NCBI GenBank assembly: GCA_964604565.1
Contig: CAZRZN010000033.1
Span: forward strand, 1 to 26,357
From: CAZRZN01 sp964604565
GTDB lineage: Bacteria > Pseudomonadota > Alphaproteobacteria > Rhodobacterales > Rhodobacteraceae
Reading direction: 5' to 3'
Length of the DNA stretch: 26,357 nucleotides
Below the pieces are notes generated by a model, which was not told the DNA's origin, ran no database searches, and worked only from the letters and a program-made list of their open reading frames with translations. Made by a program: the position numbers and the translations under genes. This document shows, in pieces, positions 1-7,314 of this stretch (positions within the stretch are counted from its first letter, which is position 1; every line of letters begins with the position of its first letter).

Positions 1-208
1 GCTGACAAAGGGTGTCCAGCTCTAGCGGGTAGACGCGGTTCTCCGGTCGGGCCGGCTGGTCGTCGGACCGCTCGTCCAGGTGATGCGCGGCCCGGCCCCT
101 GTCTTGTGTATCTGTTTCAGGGGTGACAGGTTCGGGGCCTCGGGTGGCGCCGTGGCTGTCGCTGGCGCGTGCATCCGGGCGGTGGTTCAGACCAAGCAGG
201 CGCCGCAT
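1..208 (-). CDS. Unrecognised protein, 3' end cut off by the window edge
   Basis: An open frame of 69 codons starts with ATG at 208-206 and runs off the left edge without a stop. AGGAG lies 8 nt before the ATG and begins directly at the stop codon of the upstream ABM gene, so only 11 bp separate the two genes and translational coupling is likely. Codons are strongly G/C-ending, as in the neighbours. The visible N-terminus begins MRRLLGLNHR and continues as a charged, Arg/Asp/Pro-rich stretch without signal peptide or membrane segment, then becomes more ordered near NRVYPLEL. I recognise no family. It is probably the next member of the amide-uptake operon. The start is well supported by the ribosome binding site; the function is unknown. 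Confidence 0.55.
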   Translation of the reverse strand, partial: MRRLLGLNHRPDARASDSHGATRGPEPVTPETDTQDRGRAAHHLDERSDDQPARPENRVYPLELDTLCQ

Positions 209-219
209 CTGCGGCGCTC

Positions 220-516
220 CTACTCGGGCCAGATTTCTACCGCGGTCACGACGGTGACATCCCCGTCCAGAAGCGATCCGGCCGCCGTAAAGAAGCCCTG
301 CGATCCGACACCGTTGTTATGGGTGTCCCTTGCCGCCTTGTCAGTGAACCGTTCGTAAGTGGTGAACAGGCATGGGTCATCAGGATCCTGCGCCACATGG
401 AACGCCATGGTCCCCGGTTCATGCGCCTTTGCGTATTCGCCAACTTTCAGCAATTCGGTGCGGACCACGTCCTCGGATCCTTTTCGGGCGCGGATGATGG
501 CGGTCAGTGTGTGCAT
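220..516 (-). CDS. ABM-fold (putative quinol monooxygenase / YgiN-like) small protein
   Basis: This 98-residue protein has the pattern of the antibiotic biosynthesis monooxygenase (ABM) family: an N-terminal beta strand MHTLTAIIRARKG, a helix with EDVVRTELLKV, a second strand with the typical GTMAFHVAQDPDDP segment, then FTTYERFTDKAARDTH. Such proteins form dimeric ferredoxin-like barrels. Some oxidise quinols or aromatic substrates without a cofactor, others are only structural relatives, so an oxygenase activity is an inference. The ATG has GAGAGG 6 nt upstream, and the gene begins 19 bp after the stop of the acyl-CoA ligase and 11 bp before the next gene, so it is part of the same transcript. 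Its position next to an amidase and a CoA ligase makes a role in catabolism of the imported compound, or in detoxifying an intermediate, plausible. Confidence 0.85.
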   Translation of the reverse strand: MHTLTAIIRARKGSEDVVRTELLKVGEYAKAHEPGTMAFHVAQDPDDPCLFTTYERFTDKAARDTHNNGVGSQGFFTAAGSLLDGDVTVVTAVEIWPE

Positions 517-535
517 GTTTGGCCTCTCTTCGGTG

Positions 536-2242
536 TCACGCTGGGGATGTCAGGCCAAGGTTTTTTGACATGATGTCCCGCATCCTGAATTTCTGCGGCT
601 TGCCCGTCGCGGTCAGCGGCATGTCGTCGGCAAAGCGAATGTGCTGCGGGATCTTGTATCGGGCGATCCTCTCCGCACACCAGCTTTGCAGTGCCTCGGC
701 GGTCAAGGTCGCGCCGGGCCTGGATATGATCCATGCGGCGACCGTTTCGCCCAACCGGCTGTCCGGCACGCCGAAGACCTGTGCCTGCGCCACGTCCGGA
801 TGCGTGGCCAGAATGTTTTCGACCTCGACGGGATAGATGTTCTCACCGCCGCGGATCAGCATGTCGCCCGTGCGCCCGGTGATCCGGCAGTAGCCTTCGG
901 CGTCGATCGTCGCCAGATCGCCAGTGTGCATCCAGCCGTCGCGGATCGCCGTCGCGGTCTGCTCGGGATCGTTCCAGTATCCCTTCATCACCAGGTAGCC
1001 GCGTGTCAGCAACTGGCCCTGTTCCCCGACGGGCAACGTGCGGTCGTGGTCGTCGACAACCCGGCATTCCACATGCGGCTGGACGCGTCCCACGGTGGTC
1101 ACGCGCCGCGCGACTGGATCGTCCGGGTCGGATTGAAAGGAGATCGGGCTTGTCTCTGTCATGCCATAGCCGATGGTGATGCCATCGCAATGCATGTCTT
1201 TCATCACCCGCTGCATGAGGGGCGCGGGGCAGGGGGCCCCCGCCATGATCCCGGTGCGCAGACTGCGCAAGTCAAAGCGGTCGAACTCCGGGTGTTCCAG
1301 CATCGCGGCGAACATGGTGGGCACGCCGTGCAGTGCGGTGCAGTCTTCGTCCTGAACTGCCTTGAGCGTCGCAAGCGGATCGAACCCCTCTCCGGGGAAC
1401 ACCATCTTGGCGCCATAGGCTACGGCGGCCAGATTGCCCAGAACCATGCCAAAGCAATGATACAACGGGACAGGAATGCACAGCGCATCGCGCGGGGTAA
1501 GGCGCATGGCGCGGGCTGATGAAATGGCGTTGTTGATGATGCCGCGATGGCTGAGCGTTGCACCCTTGGGATGGCCGGTGGTTCCGGACGTGAACTGGAT
1601 GTTGATCGCGTCCTCGGGTTTCAACGACGCGCTGATGCTGTCCAGCCGCGCCTTTGGACCCGCGCCACCGCGCGCCATGACTTCATCGAAGGAAAAGGCG
1701 CCTTGGACATGATCTGTCCCAAGCTGCACGACCCGGCGCAGCAGGGGCAGCTTTTCCGACCGCAGTTGCCCCGGGCGCGCGCGGCCCAGTTCCGGTGCGA
1801 TCTCATGCAGTTTCGCCAGGTAATCGGATCCACGAAACCGCGGCGCTGTCAGCAAGGTGCTGACGCCGGCCCGCCGCAGCGCGAATTCCAGCTCTGCCGT
1901 CTGATAGGAGGGGTTGATGTTGACGAGGATCGCGCCGATCCGCGCCGTGGCGAATTGCGTCAGCAGCCATTCTGGCCGGTTGGGTGCCCAGATGCCCACC
2001 CGGTCCCCCTTGTAGACGCCGATCGACAGCAACCCGGCGGCCAGCCGGTCGATACGGCGCGACAGATCCGAATAGGTCCAGCGTTCGCCGGTCTGGCAAA
2101 ACACGGCAGCAAGCCGATCGCCGTGCCGCCGCCGCACCTCTGACATGAAGGCGGGGATGGTCGCGTCTATCAGGGGGCGCGTCGTGCTGCCCTTGACATG
2201 TGAGAGGCCGTTGAGGGGACGTGTCACCCGCTTCTCCGTCAC
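536..2242 (-). CDS. AMP-forming acyl-CoA ligase (FadD/ACSF2-like)
   Basis: This 568-residue adenylate-forming enzyme would join a carboxylic acid to coenzyme A with ATP. The ANL-superfamily motifs are intact: P-loop TSGTTGHPKG (218-227), YGMTETS (359-365), TGDLATID (440-447), the hinge region near GRTGDMLIRGGENIYP (456-471) and the catalytic lysine in TATGKPQKF (K548). Overall similarity is to medium-chain or aryl acyl-CoA synthetases of the ACSF2/FadD type; the acid used cannot be deduced. The annotated start is a GTG that overlaps the stop of the amidase fusion gene as GTGA. An alternative GTG five codons later (2227) has GGAG 6 nt upstream and may be the true start. Being coupled to an amidase suggests it activates the acid released by that amidase. 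It is cytoplasmic. Confidence 0.93.
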   Translation of the reverse strand: MTEKRVTRPLNGLSHVKGSTTRPLIDATIPAFMSEVRRRHGDRLAAVFCQTGERWTYSDLSRRIDRLAAGLLSIGVYKGDRVGIWAPNRPEWLLTQFATARIGAILVNINPSYQTAELEFALRRAGVSTLLTAPRFRGSDYLAKLHEIAPELGRARPGQLRSEKLPLLRRVVQLGTDHVQGAFSFDEVMARGGAGPKARLDSISASLKPEDAINIQFTSGTTGHPKGATLSHRGIINNAISSARAMRLTPRDALCIPVPLYHCFGMVLGNLAAVAYGAKMVFPGEGFDPLATLKAVQDEDCTALHGVPTMFAAMLEHPEFDRFDLRSLRTGIMAGAPCPAPLMQRVMKDMHCDGITIGYGMTETSPISFQSDPDDPVARRVTTVGRVQPHVECRVVDDHDRTLPVGEQGQLLTRGYLVMKGYWNDPEQTATAIRDGWMHTGDLATIDAEGYCRITGRTGDMLIRGGENIYPVEVENILATHPDVAQAQVFGVPDSRLGETVAAWIISRPGATLTAEALQSWCAERIARYKIPQHIRFADDMPLTATGKPQKFRMRDIMSKNLGLTSPA

Positions 2243-4620
2243 ATCCTGCGCCAGTCGCCCGATTTCTCGAAGGCAGAGGCCGCGCGGTAGATCGTGCTTT
2301 CGTCGTAGCGCCGCCCGATGATCTGCAGGCCCACCGGCAGCCCGTCGGACATGCCGCAGGGGATCGACATCGCCGGGTGTCCGGTGACGTCAAAGGGCGC
2401 GGTGTTGGTGATCATCTCAAAGGCACGCTGGCACCAAAGTTCCAGCGAGGAATCGCTGGGCGGGATCGGCTGTGCCTTCATCGGGGTCGTTGGCGTCAGC
2501 AACAGGTCGTAAGACGCCAGGACCTTGTTGAATTCGTCACGCAGTTGGCGCGACAGGTTCTGCGCCTTGGCATAATAGCGCCCGCGCGTGTTCTTTAGGT
2601 GATACTGGCCGATCAGCATGGAAATCTTGAGCGTATCGCTCAATTCATCCGCGCGGGTCCGCCAGTTGGAATGATATTCGAGCAGAGAGGTGGTATACAG
2701 CCCCTCCCATCCGGTGCCCATGCCGTTGCCTAGCATCATCTGCTGGGTCAGCCCTTCCAGTGCGATGGGTGTCCAGATGGCGGTGCCATGCAGGTGCCAG
2801 GGCACGGATATCTCATCGACGGAGGCGCCCAGAGAGCGCAGGGTCTCTGCCGCCGCGCGCACCTTGTCGTTCACATCGGCCTCTGCGCCGGGTTGATCGA
2901 ACCCTTCCTTGATGACGCCGATCCGCAGACCGGACACGCCGCGTCCGATGGCGGCGGTATAGCGGTCCGTCTTGACGTCGTATTGCCGTGGGTCCAGCCC
3001 GTCGGCTCCGGCGATCACCTCCAGCATCAGCGCGTTGTCCATGACGTTCTGGGTCATCGGGCCGGTGTGGTCGATCGTGTTCTCGATCGGCATGATGCCG
3101 GAGTATGGCACAAGGCCATGCGTGGGTTTCATCCCGTAACAGCCGCAAAACGACGCCGGCATTCGGATCGACCCGCCCTGATCGCCGCCGATTGCCATGT
3201 CGACCTCACCCGCGCCGACCAGCGCGCCGGACCCCGAAGAGGAACCGCCCGCAGAATACCCGTGCTTGTGCGGGTTGTGCACCGGACCTGTCGCGTTGGT
3301 GTGCGAGCCGCCGGAGAGGCAGAAATATTCGCAATGCGCCTTTCCCATGACGGTTGCCCCCGCATCCAGCAAGCGCGTCACGACTGTCGCGTCCAGATCC
3401 GGGGTGTATCCTTTCAGGGTGGCGGCGCCGTTCATCATCGGGACGCCAGCAAGACAGACATTGTCCTTCAGCGCAACACTGCGGCCGAGCAGCGGGCCAC
3501 GCGGGGCGCCCTTGATTTCTGTCTTCACATACCACGCGTTCATCGGATTTTCTTCGGGCGTGGGCCGATAGCCGGAGGTCCGCGGATACAACACCGGCGG
3601 CAGATAATCGGGCAGCGAGTCCACAAGGTCGTAGGCATCCAGCGTGCCCTGCATCACGTCCAGAAATTCCTGAACGCGGGCATCCGACATGCTCATGCCA
3701 AGTTCTGCGACCACGTCTTTCATCTGCGCAAGGGTTGGGCGTTGGACGGTCATGTAGGACATCCTTTCCGTCAGGGTCGTGGCGCCAGCGGGGGGCGGCG
3801 CAGGTGTATGGGCGCCGGCATCGGCGGAGGGTGTCAGCCCAGTGGCGGGGTCGGACATGAAGGCCTTCGTCGCCGCAGAGGGTGGGGCCTGACGCGAGGC
3901 GGCGCCCGACGATCCCAGACCGGTGAATTCCTCTATCAGGGCCGGGTCGGAGGCCTCGGAGCCGGAAATCTCACCTGTAATGGTTCCCTTCTGGATCAGC
4001 ATGACCCGGTCCGACAGGGCGGTGATGAAATCGAGGCTTTGTTCGACCAGAACGATGGTGATCCCGGTGCGTCGGTTGAGGTTCTGCAAAAGCTCGATGA
4101 TTTCGTCGATGATCGAGGGCTGGATGCCCTCGGTAGGTTCGTCCAGCAGGATCAGATCTGGTTCGGAAATCAGGCAGCGAGCGAGCGCCAGAAGCTGCTG
4201 TTCGCCTCCGGACAAGGCGCCGCCGTCCCGCTCAAGCAGCCTTTCGAGGCGGGGGAAATCGCCCAGAACGCGGTCAATCGCCTCATATTCATCCATGTCA
4301 TGCGCGGCCACACCCATGCGCAGATTGTCCTGCACGCTGAGGTTGGGAAAGATGCCGCGCCCCTGCGGGACGTAGCCGATGCCAAGCCGGGCACGTCCAG
4401 AGGATCGCAGGCTTGTCAGATCCTCCCCGTCAAAGACCATCTGCCCTGCCGTCGCGGGGACAATGCCCATCAGGGTCTTCAGCAGCGTGCTCTTGCCCAT
4501 GCCGTTATGACCGAGAACGCCGAGGATCTCGCCCTCGTCAACCGCCAGGTCGATGCCATGCAACACCGGCACCTTGCCATATCCGGCCCGGAGTCCCTGA
4601 ACCTTCAGCAGGGCGCTCAT
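2239..4620 (-). CDS. UrtE-like ABC ATPase fused to an amidase-signature amidase
   Basis: This is one uninterrupted 793-codon frame. Residues 1-235 are a branched-chain/urea-type ATPase (UrtE/LivF): Walker A GHNGMGKST (37-45), the YVPQGRGIFP Q-loop region (83-92), signature LSGGEQQ (136-142), Walker B LILLDE (156-161), and Gln in the switch position (VEQ, 192-194) as in LivF. Residues about 237-289 are a Pro/Ala/Ser/Gly-rich linker. Residues 290-793 match the nitrile-pathway amidases of Rhodococcus across their length (about 504 versus about 520 residues). The Lys-cisSer-Ser triad is at K385, S460 and S484, with spacings of 75 and 24 as in the Rhodococcus J1 enzyme. The gene overlaps both neighbours by 4 bp. 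UrtE proteins are normally free-standing, so the fusion is unusual. It would hold an amide hydrolase on the cytoplasmic face of the importer. A frameshift joining two genes in the linker is the main alternative. Confidence 0.92.
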   Translation of the reverse strand: MSALLKVQGLRAGYGKVPVLHGIDLAVDEGEILGVLGHNGMGKSTLLKTLMGIVPATAGQMVFDGEDLTSLRSSGRARLGIGYVPQGRGIFPNLSVQDNLRMGVAAHDMDEYEAIDRVLGDFPRLERLLERDGGALSGGEQQLLALARCLISEPDLILLDEPTEGIQPSIIDEIIELLQNLNRRTGITIVLVEQSLDFITALSDRVMLIQKGTITGEISGSEASDPALIEEFTGLGSSGAASRQAPPSAATKAFMSDPATGLTPSADAGAHTPAPPPAGATTLTERMSYMTVQRPTLAQMKDVVAELGMSMSDARVQEFLDVMQGTLDAYDLVDSLPDYLPPVLYPRTSGYRPTPEENPMNAWYVKTEIKGAPRGPLLGRSVALKDNVCLAGVPMMNGAATLKGYTPDLDATVVTRLLDAGATVMGKAHCEYFCLSGGSHTNATGPVHNPHKHGYSAGGSSSGSGALVGAGEVDMAIGGDQGGSIRMPASFCGCYGMKPTHGLVPYSGIMPIENTIDHTGPMTQNVMDNALMLEVIAGADGLDPRQYDVKTDRYTAAIGRGVSGLRIGVIKEGFDQPGAEADVNDKVRAAAETLRSLGASVDEISVPWHLHGTAIWTPIALEGLTQQMMLGNGMGTGWEGLYTTSLLEYHSNWRTRADELSDTLKISMLIGQYHLKNTRGRYYAKAQNLSRQLRDEFNKVLASYDLLLTPTTPMKAQPIPPSDSSLELWCQRAFEMITNTAPFDVTGHPAMSIPCGMSDGLPVGLQIIGRRYDESTIYRAASAFEKSGDWRRM
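3751..3769 (-). promoter_or_regulatory. Internal ribosome binding site and start codon for a free amidase
   Basis: Inside the fusion gene, GGAAAGGA (3769-3762) stands 8 nt before an in-frame ATG (3753-3751, codon 290), which is where amidase homology begins. Out-of-frame TGA triplets lie just upstream (3836-3834 and close before the GGAAAGGA). The arrangement resembles an ancestral intergenic junction. A separate 504-residue amidase could be made from here in addition to the fusion protein. Confidence 0.5.
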
Positions 4621-5351
4621 GCCCGGTGCCCCAGATAGACTTCGCGCGCCCGTTTGTCGCTTGATATCGCCTCCATCGTGTCTTCCATCAGAATGCGGCC
4701 TTCGTGAAACAGGGTGACCTGCTGTGAGATCATGCGAATGAACTGCATGTCATGCTCGACCACGATAAGGGCGGCGTCAGTGTTGATTTCCTTGATCAGG
4801 TCCGCGGTGCGGGCGGTTTCCTCATGGGTCATGCCGGCGGCGGGTTCGTCCAGCAGGATCAGCCACGGCTCTGCCGAGACCACCATGCCCAATTCGACCC
4901 ATTGCCTTTGACCATGCGCCAGGCGGCCGACCAGTTCGCGGCGAATGTCGCCGAGTTTGAGCCGCTCGATCGTCTCGCCCGTCAGGGCGCGGGCGCGCTT
5001 GGCGCCGTGCCAGCGGCGAGCGGACAACCAGATGTTTTCATCCACCGACAAACCGTCGAACACGTTGGGCACTTGCGTCTTGATCCCGACGCCAAGCCCT
5101 GCCACCTCATGCGGTTCCGCGCCGGTCGTGTCCTGACCGCGAATGACCACATCGCCAGCAGAGGGGGTCAGTTGCCCTGTCAGGCATTTGAAGAAGGTCG
5201 ATTTTCCGGCCCCGTTCGGACCGATGAGGCAGCGCAGTTCCTTGTCATAGAGGTTGAAGTCGACCTGATCCACCGCGCGCACGCCGCCGAAATGCATCGA
5301 CAGGTTGCGCGTCTCGACGATGACCTCTCGTCTTTCGCGTTTGGAACTCAT
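4617..5351 (-). CDS. UrtD-like ABC transporter ATPase
   Basis: A 244-residue cytoplasmic ATPase of the hydrophobic amino acid/urea uptake class. Walker A GPNGAGKST is at 44-52, Walker B LILLDEP at 164-170 and the switch histidine at 200 (VVEHD). The signature motif is LAHGQRQ (144-150) in place of LSGGQ, and it is followed by AAGMTHEET and VTLFHEG. HGQ-type signatures with AGMT are characteristic of UrtD, the urea/short-chain-amide branch, rather than LivG. It would pair with the UrtE-like domain of the next gene. ATG overlaps the permease stop (ATGA at 5348-5351) and its own stop overlaps the next ATG (4617-4620), so all three are translationally coupled. Confidence 0.94.
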   Translation of the reverse strand: MSSKRERREVIVETRNLSMHFGGVRAVDQVDFNLYDKELRCLIGPNGAGKSTFFKCLTGQLTPSAGDVVIRGQDTTGAEPHEVAGLGVGIKTQVPNVFDGLSVDENIWLSARRWHGAKRARALTGETIERLKLGDIRRELVGRLAHGQRQWVELGMVVSAEPWLILLDEPAAGMTHEETARTADLIKEINTDAALIVVEHDMQFIRMISQQVTLFHEGRILMEDTMEAISSDKRAREVYLGHRA

Positions 5352-6397
5352 GCCTTGGTCACCTCGGTCCGGCGGCCTGACCTGTGGCGACGCGTGGCGC
5401 GCCGCGGTTTGCGCCGTCTGGTGAACCAGTCGGTCAGGGTCGGCGCGACGCCTTTTGGCACCAGAAGGACAAAGAAGATCAGGATGATCCCAAGCACCAG
5501 ATTGTTGTTGAAAACCGACTGCCCGCCCAGTGCCGAGGTCAGATAGAAAAGACCAAAGGTGGCCGCGATCGGCCCGATCAGCGTGCCGCGCCCGCCAACG
5601 ATGACCCAGATGATCGTCAGCGCGGCGTTGTAGAGGTTGAAGACATCCGGTGTGATCCGACCCACGCCGTTGCAGAACAGCACCCCGCCGATGGCCGCGA
5701 TCCCGGCGGAAATGGTGAAGATCCCCAGCTTGTAGAGCCGCGAGTCATAGCCAAGCAATTCCGCGCGCAGTTCGTTTTCCCGGATGCAGACGCAGACCCG
5801 GCCAAAATGTGTCGTGACCAGCCAGCCGCAGAACACGTAGCACAGGATCAGCGCTGCCATGGCGACATAGAACACCTGTTCCGGAAAAAGGAACGATCCA
5901 GTGTCCCACGGCAGGTTCAGCGGCGGTGAGGTCACGCCGTTGAAACCACCCAAAAGGGCATCGCCGATCTTGTATTCCGGTCCCGACGTGCGCCGGATGA
6001 GCGAGAAGAATATCAGGGTGACGGTCAGGGTGATCACACCGAGGTAGACATCCGACACCCGCCCGAAGAAGACGAAATATCCCAACAGCGCCGCAAAGCC
6101 CGAGGCGGTGATGATCGCCACCAGAATGGCCCATGTGGACCCGTCGAAGTTGATCGCTGCGATGGTATAGGCATAGGCCCCGAGGCCAAAGAACGCGACC
6201 TGCCCGAAACACAGGATCCCGCCAAATCCCCAGACGAGCGCAAGGCTCAGTGCAAGGACCGCCAGCGCGATCGCCGTCGTCAGGTTGATGATCGTGAACA
6301 GTTGCAGCACGTAGGGGGCTGCGAACATGAAGATCAGGCCGATCAGGGCAAAGACGAAGACGGGGCGCATCCTGCGCAGTGTATCCCCGCCGTTCAT
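5348..6397 (-). CDS. UrtC/LivM-like ABC permease
   Basis: A 349-residue inner membrane protein with about nine to ten hydrophobic segments. It has the LivM-family features: LALVWGFGGILCFGQVAFFGLGAYAY (about residues 50-75), where LivM proteins carry a similar glycine-rich motif, and the cytoplasmic loop with CIRENELRAELLGYD followed by AAIGGVLF. The C-terminus is a highly basic tail (TRRRKPRRATRRHRSG) expected in the cytoplasm. It would form the heterodimeric channel with the UrtB-like protein. The gene overlaps both neighbours by 4 bp. Confidence 0.93.
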   Translation of the reverse strand: MNGGDTLRRMRPVFVFALIGLIFMFAAPYVLQLFTIINLTTAIALAVLALSLALVWGFGGILCFGQVAFFGLGAYAYTIAAINFDGSTWAILVAIITASGFAALLGYFVFFGRVSDVYLGVITLTVTLIFFSLIRRTSGPEYKIGDALLGGFNGVTSPPLNLPWDTGSFLFPEQVFYVAMAALILCYVFCGWLVTTHFGRVCVCIRENELRAELLGYDSRLYKLGIFTISAGIAAIGGVLFCNGVGRITPDVFNLYNAALTIIWVIVGGRGTLIGPIAATFGLFYLTSALGGQSVFNNNLVLGIILIFFVLLVPKGVAPTLTDWFTRRRKPRRATRRHRSGRRTEVTKA

Positions 6398-7263
6398 AGC
6401 GATTTCCGGAAGAACCGTCCCGTGATCCCGCGGGGCATCAGGCGCAGAAGGAGGATTGCCGCCACCAAGAGCGCGACCTCACCGATGGTCGGGCCGGTCA
6501 GGAATGCAAAGATGCCGTTGATTCCGCCCAGCAGCACCGATCCCGAAACCGTGCCCGCGAGGATCGAGGCGCCACCCGAAATCACGGTGATGAAAGCCTT
6601 TGCGATGTAAGTGGCACCGATGGTTGGTAGCACACCGGTCACCGGGGCCAGCAGACCGCCCGCCAGCCCGGTGACCGCCGCACCGAGGCCAAATGTCACC
6701 ATGTAGACGCGTGTGGTCGACACGCCGAGGGCCGAGGCCATTTCCGGGTTTTGCATGGTGCCGCGCGCCACGAGTCCAAGCTTGGTCAGTTTCAGCGTGG
6801 CGAAAACAGCGATGAACAGGGCGACCGTGACCCCGATCAGGAACATTTCATAGCCGGAAGCCGTGTAGTCGCCGATCCGGATGATCCCGAGGGGAGGAGA
6901 GATCGTGGTCGCGGTCGATGCGCCGAAGATCGAAGTGACAAGGCCGATCAGCAACAGCGACAGCCCCCATGTGGCCAGCAGGGTGTCGATCATCCGGCCG
7001 TACAGCCAGCGGATCAGCAGGCGTTCCACTATGACGCCGATGATCCCGACGACCAGCGGGGCAAGGATGAGCATCGCGAACCAGATATTCACCCCCGCGT
7101 TGGTGGCCACGACGACAGTATAGCCGCCCAGCATCAGAAACTCGCCATGTGCGAGGTTGATGACCCGCATCATCCCGAAAATGATGGCCAGCCCAAGGCT
7201 TATGAGAGCCAGGTTTGCGATACCGTAAACCAGCTGAAACAGAACAGCGACGACCAGATCCAA
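6394..7263 (-). CDS. UrtB/LivH-like ABC permease
   Basis: A 289-residue polytopic inner membrane protein. The LivH/UrtB hallmark RVINLAHGEFLMLGGY occurs near the N-terminus (about 33-48). The ATPase-contacting loop, ARGTMQNPEMASALGV, is followed by AVTGLAGGLLAP, as in the family. The start codon is TTG (7263-7261), with GGGAG 6 nt upstream; I see no better ATG. It begins 51 bp after the binding-protein stop, across a hairpin, and its stop overlaps the next ATG. It supplies half of the channel for the amide/urea-type importer. Confidence 0.93.
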   Translation of the reverse strand: MDLVVAVLFQLVYGIANLALISLGLAIIFGMMRVINLAHGEFLMLGGYTVVVATNAGVNIWFAMLILAPLVVGIIGVIVERLLIRWLYGRMIDTLLATWGLSLLLIGLVTSIFGASTATTISPPLGIIRIGDYTASGYEMFLIGVTVALFIAVFATLKLTKLGLVARGTMQNPEMASALGVSTTRVYMVTFGLGAAVTGLAGGLLAPVTGVLPTIGATYIAKAFITVISGGASILAGTVSGSVLLGGINGIFAFLTGPTIGEVALLVAAILLLRLMPRGITGRFFRKSL

Positions 7264-7287
7264 GTCGATCTCCCGGATATTAGGGGT

Positions 7288-7307
7288 GGCCCGGCGGATG
7301 CCGGGCC
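7288..7307 (-). promoter_or_regulatory. Intercistronic hairpin after the binding-protein gene
   Basis: GGCCCGGC-ATCC-GCCGGGCC forms a perfect 8-bp G/C stem with a 4-nt loop, 8 nt after the stop codon of the binding-protein gene and before the permease start. There is no T-tract, so read-through is expected. Such stems commonly stabilise the upstream mRNA or attenuate, giving more binding protein than permease; that role here is inferred. Confidence 0.55.
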
Positions 7308-7314
7308 TGATGTT

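Noticed and set aside
2788..4638. A 616-codon plus-strand frame opposite the ATPase-amidase fusion
   Set aside because: Antisense shadow of a gene with intact catalytic motifs; no ribosome binding site and low-complexity His/Arg/Gly content.
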